Positions 43,455-52,002 of a stretch of DNA of 64,000 nucleotides are shown here, one piece after another; the first letter of the stretch is position 1; every line of letters begins with the position of its first letter. Source of the stretch: Pseudomonas viridiflava (lineage in GTDB: Bacteria > Pseudomonadota > Gammaproteobacteria > Pseudomonadales > Pseudomonadaceae); NCBI GenBank assembly GCA_900596015.1, contig UVIF01000023.1, positions 744,001 to 808,000 of the forward strand, in the 5' to 3' direction. The notes under the pieces are model-generated. The model was not told where the DNA came from, ran no database searches, and saw only the letters and a list, made by a program, of their open reading frames with translations. A program made the translations under genes and the position numbers.

Positions 43455-45227
43455 TCAGTAAGTCCGGATCTTCGGTTCCATGGTCGGAACGGTTTTCGGC
43501 GAGAAGTTCACGGCGCGTTTGGCAACACGTTTTTCACCCGGGAAGTACAGGGTGTGGCACAGCCAATTTTCGTCGTCGCGATCTTCGAAGTCTTCACGGG
43601 CGTGAGCGCCGCGGGACTCTTTGCGATGCTCGGCGGCAATCGCGGTGGCTTCCGCCACTTCCAGCAGGTTCTGCAATTCCAGCGCTTCGATCCGGGCAGT
43701 GTTGAAGCCCTGGCTCTTGTCGTTGATCTTGACGTTGGCAATGCGCTCGCGCAGGCCAGCCAGCTGATCGATACCTTTCTGCATGTACTCGCCGGTGCGG
43801 AACACACCGAAGTAGTTCTGCATGCAACTCTGCAGCTCTTTGCGCAGGCTGGCGACATCTTCGCCGGTGGTGCGCGCATTGAGGCCGTCCAGACGCGCCA
43901 GGGCGACTTCCAGATCGGTGTCGCTGGCGCGGCGGTATTCGATACCTTCGCTCAGCGCCTGCTCCAGGTGCAGGCCCGCGGCACGACCGAACACCACCAG
44001 GTCGAGCAGCGAGTTGCCGCCCAGGCGGTTGGCGCCATGGACCGATACGCAAGCCACTTCGCCCACGGCGAACAGACCCGGGATGATGGCGTCGTTGCCA
44101 TTGGCGTCCTGAGTGATCGCCTGACCGTGAATGTTGGTAGCGACACCCCCCATCATGTAATGACAAGTTGGCACGACAGGAATTGGCGCAACGGCCGGAT
44201 CGACGTGGGCAAAGGTCTTGGACAATTCCATGATGCCTGGCAGGCGGCTGTGCAGCACTTCCTCGCCCAGGTGATCGAGCTTGAGCATCACGTGATCGCC
44301 ATCGGGACCACAGCCGTTACCGGCGATGATTTCCTTGACCATCGAACGCGCAACCACGTCACGACCGGCAAGGTCCTTCGCGTTCGGCGCGTAGCGCTCC
44401 ATGAAACGCTCGCCATGCTTGTTGATCAGATAGCCGCCTTCACCGCGGCAACCCTCGGTGACCAGTACACCCGCGCCGGCGATACCGGTCGGGTGGAACT
44501 GCCACATCTCGATGTCCTGCACAGGCACACCGGCACGCAAGGCCATGCCCACGCCGTCACCGGTGTTGATCAGGGCGTTGGTGGTGGACGAGTAGATACG
44601 CCCTGCCCCGCCGGTGGCCAATACGGTGGCGTTGGCGCGGATGTACGAGGTCTCGCCGGTTTCGATGCAGATGGCGATGACGCCAACGATCGCGCCGTCC
44701 TGGTTCTTCACCAGATCGACCGCGTAGTACTCGTTCAGGAACACGGTACCGGCCTTCAGGTTGGCTTGGTACAGAGTGTGCAGCAGCGCATGGCCGGTAC
44801 GGTCGGCAGCGGCGCAGGTACGCGCGGCCTGGCCACCCTTGCCGAAGTCCTTGGACTGGCCACCGAACGGACGCTGGTAGATGCGGCCCTGCTCGGTACG
44901 CGAGAACGGCAGACCCATGTGCTCAAGCTCGAAGACCGCTTCCGGGCCTACCGAACACATGTACTCGATAGCGTCCTGGTCGCCGATGTAGTCGGAACCC
45001 TTGACGGTATCGTACATGTGCCAGCGCCAGTCATCGTTCGGGTCGGCCGAGGCGATGGCGCAGGTGATGCCGCCCTGCGCCGACACGGTGTGCGAGCGAG
45101 TCGGGAATACCTTGGTGACAACGGCGGTCTTGTGACCACCCTGGGCCAGCTGCAGCGCTGCGCGCATGCCGGCACCACCACCACCAATGATGATGGCGTC
45201 GAAGGAAAGCGTACTAATGTTAGCCAT
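43455..45227 (-). CDS. sdhA: Succinate dehydrogenase flavoprotein subunit
   Basis: A 590-residue catalytic subunit. Covalent FAD attachment at His46 (TRSHTVSAQGG); FAD motif IIGGGGAGMRAAL; substrate-site segments FHPTGIAGAGVLVTEGCRGEGG and HGANRLGGNSLLDLVVFGR. It oxidises succinate to fumarate on the cytoplasmic face. It lies three bases after sdhD and 11 bases before sdhB, within the sdhCDAB operon. Confidence 0.98.
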   Translation of the reverse strand: MANISTLSFDAIIIGGGGAGMRAALQLAQGGHKTAVVTKVFPTRSHTVSAQGGITCAIASADPNDDWRWHMYDTVKGSDYIGDQDAIEYMCSVGPEAVFELEHMGLPFSRTEQGRIYQRPFGGQSKDFGKGGQAARTCAAADRTGHALLHTLYQANLKAGTVFLNEYYAVDLVKNQDGAIVGVIAICIETGETSYIRANATVLATGGAGRIYSSTTNALINTGDGVGMALRAGVPVQDIEMWQFHPTGIAGAGVLVTEGCRGEGGYLINKHGERFMERYAPNAKDLAGRDVVARSMVKEIIAGNGCGPDGDHVMLKLDHLGEEVLHSRLPGIMELSKTFAHVDPAVAPIPVVPTCHYMMGGVATNIHGQAITQDANGNDAIIPGLFAVGEVACVSVHGANRLGGNSLLDLVVFGRAAGLHLEQALSEGIEYRRASDTDLEVALARLDGLNARTTGEDVASLRKELQSCMQNYFGVFRTGEYMQKGIDQLAGLRERIANVKINDKSQGFNTARIEALELQNLLEVAEATAIAAEHRKESRGAHAREDFEDRDDENWLCHTLYFPGEKRVAKRAVNFSPKTVPTMEPKIRTY

Positions 45228-45230
45228 GAA

Positions 45231-45599
45231 TCAGATACCCCAAAGAATCTGCACACCCCAGACGAAGTACGCGAACATCGCGACGCCGCATACCGCCTGG
45301 AACAGGAAGCGTATAGCCGTGGCCGACTTGCCGAACGCCATCGGCGTCAGGTAGTCGGTGGCAATGGTCCACATGCCGACCCAGGCGTGGGCGCCTAGGG
45401 CGACCAGGGCCAGGAGGCTGAAGATGCGCATCCAGTTGCTGCTGAACAGCGAGTGCCATTGGGTGTATTCGATGCCTGGATTGGCAACGATGTAGCCGAT
45501 CAGAAAAAGAAAATAAGCCGCGAGAACGACCGCAGACACACGCTGTGCCATCCAGTCATAGAGGCCCGAACGCGAAAGGTTCGTAACGTTGGTTACCAT
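45231..45599 (-). CDS. sdhD: Succinate dehydrogenase membrane anchor SdhD
   Basis: A 122-residue subunit with three transmembrane helices that anchors SdhAB and helps bind haem b and quinone. The motif SRSGLYDWMAQRVSAVVLAAY and the haem-ligand region LGAHAWVGMWTIATDYL are conserved. ATG 45599 begins MVTNVTNLSRSG, as in P. aeruginosa; the alternative TTG two codons upstream is rejected. The start overlaps the sdhC end. Confidence 0.95.
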   Translation of the reverse strand: MVTNVTNLSRSGLYDWMAQRVSAVVLAAYFLFLIGYIVANPGIEYTQWHSLFSSNWMRIFSLLALVALGAHAWVGMWTIATDYLTPMAFGKSATAIRFLFQAVCGVAMFAYFVWGVQILWGI

Positions 45600-45979
45600 A
45601 CCCAAACTCCTGCCAGAACGATCAGCACCACCGAGATGATGAGAACGATTTTAGAGCCCAGCTTGCCGCCTTCCAGCGTCTCGCCGATGCCCATGTCCAT
45701 GATCAGGTGGCGCACACCGGCCACCAGGTGATACAGCAAGGCGGACAGCAGGGCCCAGATCACGAACTTGGCCAGCGGGCTGGTCATATACGCCTTCACC
45801 TCGCCGAAGCCTTCCTCCGAACCCAGGGATTTGCCCAATGCGTACAGCATGAGAGCGATGCCCAGGAACAGGATGACACCGGATATACGATGGAGAATGG
45901 ACGTGTAAGCAGTGACAGGGAGTTTGATGGTCCTTAGGTCTAGGTTTACAGGTCGTTGGCTATTCACGGCTTTTTTCAC
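45593..45979 (-). CDS. sdhC: Succinate dehydrogenase cytochrome b556 subunit SdhC
   Basis: A 128-residue subunit with three helices; SILHRISGVILF and LLYHLVAGVRHLIMDMG hold the quinone-site Ser/Arg and the haem-ligand His. The start is a GTG (MKKAVNSQRPVNLDLRT) with AGGGG upstream; a second GTG four codons later is possible. It is first in the cluster, behind a good promoter shared back-to-back with gltA. Confidence 0.95.
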   Translation of the reverse strand: MKKAVNSQRPVNLDLRTIKLPVTAYTSILHRISGVILFLGIALMLYALGKSLGSEEGFGEVKAYMTSPLAKFVIWALLSALLYHLVAGVRHLIMDMGIGETLEGGKLGSKIVLIISVVLIVLAGVWVW

Positions 45980-46100
45980 ACTGAAGAGCCCCTAGCAAGC
46001 AGGGCAAGTTGTAGGGAAGTGTACTGGTCAGGTACTCACCACCCAGGGAGTGACGACCCCGTCGAAATGGCTCGGAAAAGCCCCCGGCGGTCGGCTGCCG

Positions 46101-46129
46101 AGTATAGACAGTTAGGATACTAATGACAA
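46101..46129 (-). promoter_or_regulatory. Sigma-70 promoter of sdhCDAB
   Basis: On the minus strand TTGTCA (46129-46124), 17 bp, TATACT (46106-46101). Both hexamers are near consensus at optimal spacing. The predicted leader is about 115 nt. It lies in the 349-bp gap (45980-46328) between sdhC and gltA, which holds no gene. Confidence 0.65.
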
Positions 46130-46242
46130 CGCACGACAGGCCCCGGACAGCGGATTGCGCAAGCGTGGCAAAAGGTTTGATCAGGGCGGAATTTCGCGAA
46201 AAAAGCGCGCTCGCGGCGCTCTGGAGCCTTACTTTAAGCAAA

Positions 46243-46270
46243 TTGACATTCGAATTTATCTCACTATAGT
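46243..46270 (+). promoter_or_regulatory. Sigma-70 promoter of gltA
   Basis: TTGACA (46243-46248), 16 bp, TATAGT (46265-46270): a consensus -35 and a near-consensus -10, about 58 bp before the gltA ATG. It is divergent from the sdh promoter, with the two -35 elements 113 bp apart. Confidence 0.7.
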
Positions 46271-46328
46271 GGTGCGGGCCCTGCGTGGGGGGTCTGTCTG
46301 ATGATTCCAAGCATTAATAGGAGGCCAC

Positions 46329-47618
46329 ATGGCTGACAAAAAAGCGCAGTTGATCATCGAGGGCGCAGCCCCCGTCGAACTGCCGATTTTAACCGGCACC
46401 GTTGGTCCCGATGTAATCGACGTCAGGAGTTTGACTGCCACGGGCCGCTTCACTTTCGACCCAGGCTTCATGTCGACCGCCTCGTGCGAGTCGAAGATCA
46501 CCTACATCGACGGCGATGCCGGAATCCTGCTGCACCGCGGCTATCCGATCGAGCAGCTTGCCGAACAATCCGACTATCTCGAAACCTGCTACCTGCTGCT
46601 TAATGGCGAATTGCCTACGGCCGAGCAGAAAGCGAAGTTCGTCGGCAACATCAAGAACCACACCATGGTTCACGAGCAGCTGAAGACTTTCTTCAACGGC
46701 TTCCGCCGCGATGCCCACCCGATGGCCATCATGTGCGGCGTGGTCGGTGCGCTGTCCGCGTTCTACCACGACTCGCTCGACATCAATAACCCGCAGCACC
46801 GCGAGATCTCTGCAGTGCGCCTGGTGGCCAAGATGCCGACCCTGGCTGCCATGGTCTACAAGTACTCCATGGGCCAGCCCATGATGTACCCGCGCAACGA
46901 CCTGTCATACGCGGAAAACTTCCTGCACATGATGTTCAACACGCCGTGCGAGATCAAGCCGATCAGCCCGGTGCTGGCCAAGGCCATGGACCGCATCTTC
47001 ATTCTGCACGCCGATCACGAACAGAATGCGTCAACCTCCACCGTGCGCCTGGCAGGCTCGTCGGGTGCCAACCCGTTCGCCTGCATCGCCGCCGGCATCG
47101 CAGCACTTTGGGGCCCTGCTCACGGTGGTGCCAACGAAGCCGTGCTGACCATGCTCGACGAGATCGGTGATGTGTCCAACATCGACACTTTCATCGCCAA
47201 GGCCAAGGACAAGAACGACCCGTTCAAGCTGATGGGCTTCGGCCACCGTGTCTACAAGAATCGCGACCCACGGGCCACGGTCATGAAGCAGACGTGCGAC
47301 GAAGTGCTGAAGGAACTGGGCATCAAGAACGATCCGCAACTCGAACTGGCCATGCGCCTGGAAGAGATCGCCTTGACCGACCCCTACTTCATCGAGCGCT
47401 CGCTCTACCCGAACGTCGATTTCTATTCGGGCATCATCCTCAAGGCCATCGGCATCCCAACCAGCATGTTCACGGTCATCTTCGCCTTGGCGCGTACCGT
47501 GGGCTGGATCTCGCACTGGAAGGAAATGCTGTCGAGCCCCTACAAGATCGGCCGCCCGCGCCAGCTGTACACCGGCGAGAAAAGCCGCGACGTAACGGCT
47601 CTGGACGATCGCGCCTGA
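46329..47618 (+). CDS. gltA: Citrate synthase (type II, hexameric)
   Basis: A 429-residue enzyme condensing acetyl-CoA and oxaloacetate. The active site has His in LHADHEQNASTST, His in GFGHRVYKNRDPRA and Asp in VDFYSGI. Length and N-terminal extension indicate the NADH-sensitive Gram-negative type. AGGAGG stands before the ATG. It is monocistronic, ended by a strong terminator and divergent from the rest of the TCA cluster. Confidence 0.98.
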   Translation: MADKKAQLIIEGAAPVELPILTGTVGPDVIDVRSLTATGRFTFDPGFMSTASCESKITYIDGDAGILLHRGYPIEQLAEQSDYLETCYLLLNGELPTAEQKAKFVGNIKNHTMVHEQLKTFFNGFRRDAHPMAIMCGVVGALSAFYHDSLDINNPQHREISAVRLVAKMPTLAAMVYKYSMGQPMMYPRNDLSYAENFLHMMFNTPCEIKPISPVLAKAMDRIFILHADHEQNASTSTVRLAGSSGANPFACIAAGIAALWGPAHGGANEAVLTMLDEIGDVSNIDTFIAKAKDKNDPFKLMGFGHRVYKNRDPRATVMKQTCDEVLKELGIKNDPQLELAMRLEEIALTDPYFIERSLYPNVDFYSGIILKAIGIPTSMFTVIFALARTVGWISHWKEMLSSPYKIGRPRQLYTGEKSRDVTALDDRA

Positions 47619-47630
47619 GCCTTCGCGCCA

Positions 47631-47666
47631 CAACGAAAGGCCGCCTCCGGGCGGCCTTTTGCGTTG
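47631..47666. terminator. Bidirectional terminator between gltA and the START gene
   Basis: AAAGGCCGCC (47636-47645), loop TCCG, GGCGGCCTTT (47650-47659), extended by CAACG/CGTTG outside. T- and A-runs on both arms allow termination in both directions. It abuts the stop of the convergent gene at 47667. Confidence 0.92.
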
Positions 47667-48269
47667 TTACTGTTCCGCTTTGGCGCGCAATGCCTTGAGC
47701 GTATTGAATGGGGCATCCACGACGAACTTGTTGGCAAGCCAGGAGGGCACGCTGCCCCCCGGCTCGGTATGCACTTGGTAGATCACCTGGGTCTGATTGG
47801 CACCCTGGGGCACCATCTTCCAGAAGCCCTCCACCTGGGCCACGCGCACGAAGCCTTTTTCCTGCGGCACATAGTCGGCTGCCCCGGCCAGATTGCGGGT
47901 GACGCTGCCGTCACTGCCATCGACCGTGGTGATATGCAGCACCGAGTCCCGCGGGGTGACCGGCCATGGCGTATTGAATTGGGTGTAGGTCCAGGTCTGG
48001 TCGCCTTGATGCTTGAGCAGCTTCTGCGCCTTGCACTCATGAATCCAGGTACAAGCCCCGGCAACGTCCTCCTGCATGGCTCGCAGCTTCGCCACGCTGG
48101 CTTTGATAGTGGTCTCGCCCCGATAGGCCTTGTACTTGGAGCCGGCAACTTCACTCAGGGAAACCTTGATCCCCTCCTCGTCCTTGGCCACCGACCACTG
48201 CTCGGCGTGGGCAGACAGGTGGACACTGCCCAGCAGGGCCACCAGCGCTATACGATGCATCGCTCTCAT
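47667..48269 (-). CDS. START-domain periplasmic protein
   Basis: A 200-residue protein with a Sec signal peptide (about residues 1-22, ending SAHA) and a START-like lipid-binding fold. Supporting segments: WSVAKDEEGIKVSLSEV, the turn TPWPVTPRDSVL and FVRVAQVEGFWKMVPQG, typical of the START domain. The ligand is unknown; the family binds lipids or other hydrophobic molecules. It converges on gltA and lies 37 bp after the YkgJ-type gene on the same strand. Confidence 0.85.
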   Translation of the reverse strand: MRAMHRIALVALLGSVHLSAHAEQWSVAKDEEGIKVSLSEVAGSKYKAYRGETTIKASVAKLRAMQEDVAGACTWIHECKAQKLLKHQGDQTWTYTQFNTPWPVTPRDSVLHITTVDGSDGSVTRNLAGAADYVPQEKGFVRVAQVEGFWKMVPQGANQTQVIYQVHTEPGGSVPSWLANKFVVDAPFNTLKALRAKAEQ

Positions 48270-48306
48270 TGTTGTTGTTCCTTGTTGTCGAGGATCGAGC
48301 CTTTGC

Positions 48307-48558
48307 CTACGCGGTCATCTGCTCCCACCAGCCCAGGATGCGCACGGCGTCCTGGTCGCTGTCGCCACACACCTCAGGATCGGCATGAAATGCCGAGCAC
48401 ACGGCCGGCCGCTCGGGCAGGCCGAACAAGGCACACAGATTGTCCAGAGAAAGCTGCACGCAGCGTTGCCCGGCCGGTTTACCCAAAGGCATCCCGGGGA
48501 TAGGCGAACTGATGGAGGGGGCGATACAGCAGGCGCCACAGCCTTCGCGGCATTTCAT
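48307..48558 (-). CDS. YkgJ-family cysteine-cluster protein
   Basis: An 83-residue protein starting MKCREGCGACCIAPSISSPIPGMPLGKPAG and ending in the family pattern CALFGLPERPAVCSAFHADPEVC. The eight cysteines probably bind zinc or an iron-sulfur cluster. The family (UPF0153) is widespread and without assigned function. It is on the same strand as, and probably co-transcribed with, the START-domain gene. Confidence 0.9.
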   Translation of the reverse strand: MKCREGCGACCIAPSISSPIPGMPLGKPAGQRCVQLSLDNLCALFGLPERPAVCSAFHADPEVCGDSDQDAVRILGWWEQMTA

Positions 48559-48689
48559 GACGTCATGACCTCACAGGCACAGAGTGTTGTAGAACACCCA
48601 TGGTAGTGACCCAACGAGCGTTTGAAAATGCCTGAGTCGATAATTCGGTCGTCGAAGACGTTACGGCAGACTAAACGGGCCAACGTCGT

Positions 48690-49199
48690 TCATTGCTTGA
48701 AGTTGAAGTCCAACGCAGCGCCCTCGACTTCACGGCCGTCACTGCGCCGCTGCAACTGCATCTCGTTGTTCAGCAAGCGACCATTGAGCTGGAAGTCTTC
48801 GCTGCCCTTGTCACTGAAGAAGGCAGGGAGAATCGGCTTAGGTGCAGGCTCGGCCAGCGGTGCAGGGTGTACGGCAGCGTTGACGGGCTGGGTCGGCGGC
48901 TTGAGGTCCTTGACGATGTCCTTGGGCAGGCTCAGGTCCAGGTTGGGCTTGGGCACCGGCGTGGCAATGACATCCGCTTCCTTGCGCGACCGGCTCTTGG
49001 CGGCCTTCTTGCGAACCGCGGGCTTTTTCGCGGCAGGCTTCTTCGCCCCAGAATCAGCCTTAGCGGGCGGCTTTGTGGCATCTGCCGAGCGTGTCGCAGC
49101 CGGCGGGCTGTCCGGCGTTTGCGCGTGAACACCGGGCACAGCAATGAAGCCCAGATTCAAGCAGAAAACCAGCAATGCGAGACGGCGCTTGGTGTTCAT
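48690..49199 (-). CDS. Lys/Ala/Pro-rich periplasmic hypothetical protein
   Basis: A 169-residue protein with a Sec signal peptide (about residues 1-26, ending GVHAQ). A low-complexity basic segment follows (about 40-75, KKPAAKKPAVRKKAAKSRSRK), resembling histone H1 or AlgP-type tails. After a Pro-rich linker comes a small folded region (about 130-169, FFSDKGSEDFQLNGRLLNNEMQLQ). A cationic repeat exported to the periplasm is unusual; it might bind acidic envelope polymers. Function is unknown. It is 73 bp after the MocR gene on the same strand. Confidence 0.78.
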   Translation of the reverse strand: MNTKRRLALLVFCLNLGFIAVPGVHAQTPDSPPAATRSADATKPPAKADSGAKKPAAKKPAVRKKAAKSRSRKEADVIATPVPKPNLDLSLPKDIVKDLKPPTQPVNAAVHPAPLAEPAPKPILPAFFSDKGSEDFQLNGRLLNNEMQLQRRSDGREVEGAALDFNFKQ

Positions 49200-49272
49200 A
49201 GGGGCACGACAACAACGACGGAGCCTCTATGCTCCCTGTTCGGCGTCGCGCTGACAAGTCCCCCGAGCGTTT

Positions 49273-50712
49273 TCAATAGGAAACTCCAGACTCCTGGCAC
49301 AATTGCCGCGCCAGCACACCCAGTGTTGCCAGTGCCCGTTCGGCTTCACGGTTCCACGGCACACCACAGTTAAGGCGAATGCAGTGATTGAACTGCTCTG
49401 TATTGCTGAAGATCAGCCCAGGCGCAATGCTGATCCCTTGTTCCAGTGCACGCACATGCAGCTCCTGGGTGTTGACCCGCCCCGGCAGGCTCACCCACAG
49501 AATGAACCCCCCGCTAGGCCGCGTGATCTGCGTACCTTCGGGAAAGTGCTGCTGTACGGCCAGCTGGAACGCACTCAGGTTCTTGCGGTATTCCTGGCGA
49601 ATGAAGCGCAAGTGCCGGTCGTAGCCACCGTTTTCCAGGTAGCTGGCAACGCCCATTTGCGTAACGCTGCAGGCCGAGTGCGTGCTGAACGTCTGCAAGC
49701 GCTGGACCTCGGCCTGATATTTGCCGGCAATCATCCAACCGATGCGCACGCCGGGCGACAGGGTCTTGGAGAAGCTGGAGCAATAGATGACATGGCCCAG
49801 CCGGTCGAACGCCTTGAGCGCCTTGCTCTTGCCCTGTTCGAACATCAACTCGCCGTAGATATCGTCTTCGATGATCTGGATGTCGAAATCCGAAGACAGC
49901 CGCAGCAGTTGTTTCATACGCTCTTCGGGCATGGTTCCACCCAGCGGATTGCTCAACCGCGGCGTCAGTACCAGCGCCTTGATCGACCACTGGTTGGCCG
50001 CCAATTGCAGCGCTTCCAGACTGATGCCGGTGGACGGATCGCTGGGAATCTCGATGACCTTGAGCCCGAGCAGATCCGCAAGCTGCAGCAAGCCATAGTA
50101 GGTAGGTGACTCGGCCGCGATCAGGTCGCCCGGCCGGGTGAGCACGCGCAAGCTCATCTGCAATGCATCGACGCAGCCATGAGTGATCACGATCTCCGAG
50201 GGATCGACTACCACACCCGCATCACGCATGCGGATCGCCACCTGCCGGCGCAGCGGCTCAAAGCCTGGGCTGAACATGTAGCTGAAGGCACGCGGGCTTT
50301 GGAAGCGGGTGACTTTGGCCAACTGCTGATGCAGCGCGCGTACCGGTAGAAATTCGACATGGGGCACTGCGGCCCCCAGCGGAAATACGCCCTCGCGACG
50401 GGATTCGTCGAGTACCTGCTGGATGATACTGCTGCGGGTGACCAACCCCGGACGCTCTACCCGGGCAATATCGGGTGTCGGCGCGGTCAGCGCCGGGGTC
50501 TGGTGGACGTAGTAGCCGGACTGTGGCCGCGCGCGAATCAACCCCTGGTCCTCGAGGTTGGCGTAGGCCTGCAATACCGTGGCGTGGCTGACATTGAGCT
50601 GGGCGCTCATCTTGCGCACCGAAGGCACGCGCTCGCCTGGCTGGTATACGCCGCGACGGATGTCATCAGCCAACTGCTGGGCGATACGCTGGTAGAGCAA
50701 GAGGTTGGTCAT
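49273..50712 (-). CDS. MocR-type regulator (GntR helix-turn-helix plus aminotransferase fold)
   Basis: A 479-residue chimeric regulator. The N-terminal GntR winged helix (about residues 5-70, GERVPSVRKMSAQLNVSHATVLQAYANLEDQG) is fused to a fold-type I aminotransferase domain. The pyridoxal phosphate lysine lies in the segment YCSSFSKTLSPGVRIGWM, and the Asp of IIEDDIYGEL is present. Such proteins sense PLP or an amino compound and rarely catalyse transamination. ATG 50712 (MTNLLLYQR) fits the family; the upstream 76 residues in frame are spurious. An inverted repeat directly upstream may be its operator. Confidence 0.9.
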   Translation of the reverse strand: MTNLLLYQRIAQQLADDIRRGVYQPGERVPSVRKMSAQLNVSHATVLQAYANLEDQGLIRARPQSGYYVHQTPALTAPTPDIARVERPGLVTRSSIIQQVLDESRREGVFPLGAAVPHVEFLPVRALHQQLAKVTRFQSPRAFSYMFSPGFEPLRRQVAIRMRDAGVVVDPSEIVITHGCVDALQMSLRVLTRPGDLIAAESPTYYGLLQLADLLGLKVIEIPSDPSTGISLEALQLAANQWSIKALVLTPRLSNPLGGTMPEERMKQLLRLSSDFDIQIIEDDIYGELMFEQGKSKALKAFDRLGHVIYCSSFSKTLSPGVRIGWMIAGKYQAEVQRLQTFSTHSACSVTQMGVASYLENGGYDRHLRFIRQEYRKNLSAFQLAVQQHFPEGTQITRPSGGFILWVSLPGRVNTQELHVRALEQGISIAPGLIFSNTEQFNHCIRLNCGVPWNREAERALATLGVLARQLCQESGVSY

Positions 50713-50736
50713 GGCCGGACCTTCGATGTGCCAGAA

Positions 50737-50766
50737 GACCCCTACAGATACGAACTGTACGGGGAC
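50737..50766. promoter_or_regulatory. Inverted repeat upstream of the MocR gene
   Basis: GACCCC-TACAG, seven bases, CTGTA-C-GGGGAC: an 11-bp imperfect inverted repeat with one extra base, 25 bp before the MocR start codon. Position and size suit an autoregulatory operator. Confidence 0.4.
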
Positions 50767-50824
50767 AGCTGGCAGGATAGCAGAGCTGATCCTGCAACTG
50801 CACGGGCCACTTGCAACCTTGCCT

Positions 50825-51643
50825 TCACCCGCGGGGCAGTGCCAGCTCGCCCTTGGAATTGGAAAAGACGATCTCGACCCGACGATTCTGCGCCCTGCCC
50901 CGCTCGGAAGCATTAGCGTCCACCGGATAGGCATCGCCATAGCCCTGTACCTGGATGCGCGACTCGTCGATACCCAGATCGACCAGCGTGTCCGCCACCG
51001 ACTGCGCGCGGTCGGCCGAGAGCTTCAGGTTGAACGCTTTCTCTCCGGTGTTATCGGTATAGCCTTCGATACGCACCACGCGCTTGGGATTGAGCTGCAG
51101 GAACTGCACGAGCTTGAGGATCGTGCGATTGGCCTGCGGCTTCAGCTGAGCCTCACCGGTATCGAACAATACGTCGCCCAGGGTCATGACCAGGCCACGG
51201 TCCGCCTCGACGTTGGCCAGCGCCAGGATCTGCTCTTCCAGCCACTTACCCTGCTGCTGCACGCTTTCCAGCTTGGAGTCACGCAAGGCCAGTTGCAGGC
51301 GCTGCAGGTCCATCTGCGCCTTGGTCAGACGCTGCTGGTTAAGCAGTTGCTCGCTTCGCTCGCGAGCGATCTCGCTATAGCGCAGGCTCAAGTAGGCATA
51401 ATGCTGGGCGTCGCTGCCGGTGCCCCAATAGCTGGCAAGTCGCTCGGCACGGGCCAGTGATTCGCCTGCACGGATGACATCCTTGGGTGCGCTGCGCAGA
51501 ACACTGGAATCATCGCGCACAGCCTGGAAAGCGGTCTCGGCCCGCTGCACCGCCTCGCTGTTGGCGCGCTGGCTGGAGCAACCCACTGTCATCAAGCCGG
51601 CGGCCAGCAACAGCCCCGCGCGCATTGCCATCAACTGCCTCAC
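50825..51643 (-). CDS. OmpA-family lipoprotein with DUF4398-like N-terminus
   Basis: A 272-residue lipoprotein: lipobox LMTVGC with Cys22 and a serine at +2, favouring the outer membrane. Residues about 25-150 form a helical region like DUF4398. The C-terminal OmpA domain (about 155-262) keeps the peptidoglycan-binding Asp and Arg (GYTDNTGEKAFN and RAQNRRVEI). It probably tethers the outer membrane to the cell wall. The start is a GTG overlapping the stop of the preceding lipoprotein gene (GTGA), with GGGGGA upstream. Confidence 0.9.
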   Translation of the reverse strand: MRQLMAMRAGLLLAAGLMTVGCSSQRANSEAVQRAETAFQAVRDDSSVLRSAPKDVIRAGESLARAERLASYWGTGSDAQHYAYLSLRYSEIARERSEQLLNQQRLTKAQMDLQRLQLALRDSKLESVQQQGKWLEEQILALANVEADRGLVMTLGDVLFDTGEAQLKPQANRTILKLVQFLQLNPKRVVRIEGYTDNTGEKAFNLKLSADRAQSVADTLVDLGIDESRIQVQGYGDAYPVDANASERGRAQNRRVEIVFSNSKGELALPRG

Positions 51644-51993
51644 TGCATGTCCCCCAATTGTTTACGCAAGCGCTGGATACGCGCGTCCAGAACCTTGAGC
51701 TGCTCCTGCCCCTTGGCGGTCAACAACTGATCCTCGGCCAGGCGTGCATCCAGTTCAGCCTGTTCGGCGTTGAGCCGGGCGCCCTTGTAGTTGCCGTCAG
51801 CCATTTGCGCACGAGCCTGGGCAAGCTTGTCGACCGCCAGCTTCATGGCCGGGTTGTCTTCTGTCGCGCCGACGGCCCGCGCCTGGTCTACGGTCTGGTC
51901 GGCCAGGCGCAATTGCTGCGTGGGCGCCGGATCGCTGGCGCAACCAGCGAGCAGCAAGAGCAGCGAACCTGCGGTCATAGCTTGAACGTTCAC
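51640..51993 (-). CDS. DUF4398 lipoprotein
   Basis: A 117-residue lipoprotein: lipobox LLAGC with Cys18, then an almost wholly helical domain (ADQTVDQARAVGATEDNPAMKLAVDKL-type) matching DUF4398. GTG 51993 has AGGA at correct spacing; an ATG five codons later is possible but has no site. It overlaps the OmpA-family gene and follows the binding-protein gene by nine bases. The shared DUF4398-like region suggests that this protein and the OmpA lipoprotein interact or arose by duplication. Confidence 0.87.
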   Translation of the reverse strand: MNVQAMTAGSLLLLLAGCASDPAPTQQLRLADQTVDQARAVGATEDNPAMKLAVDKLAQARAQMADGNYKGARLNAEQAELDARLAEDQLLTAKGQEQLKVLDARIQRLRKQLGDMQ

Positions 51994-52002
51994 GAAAAAT
52001 TC

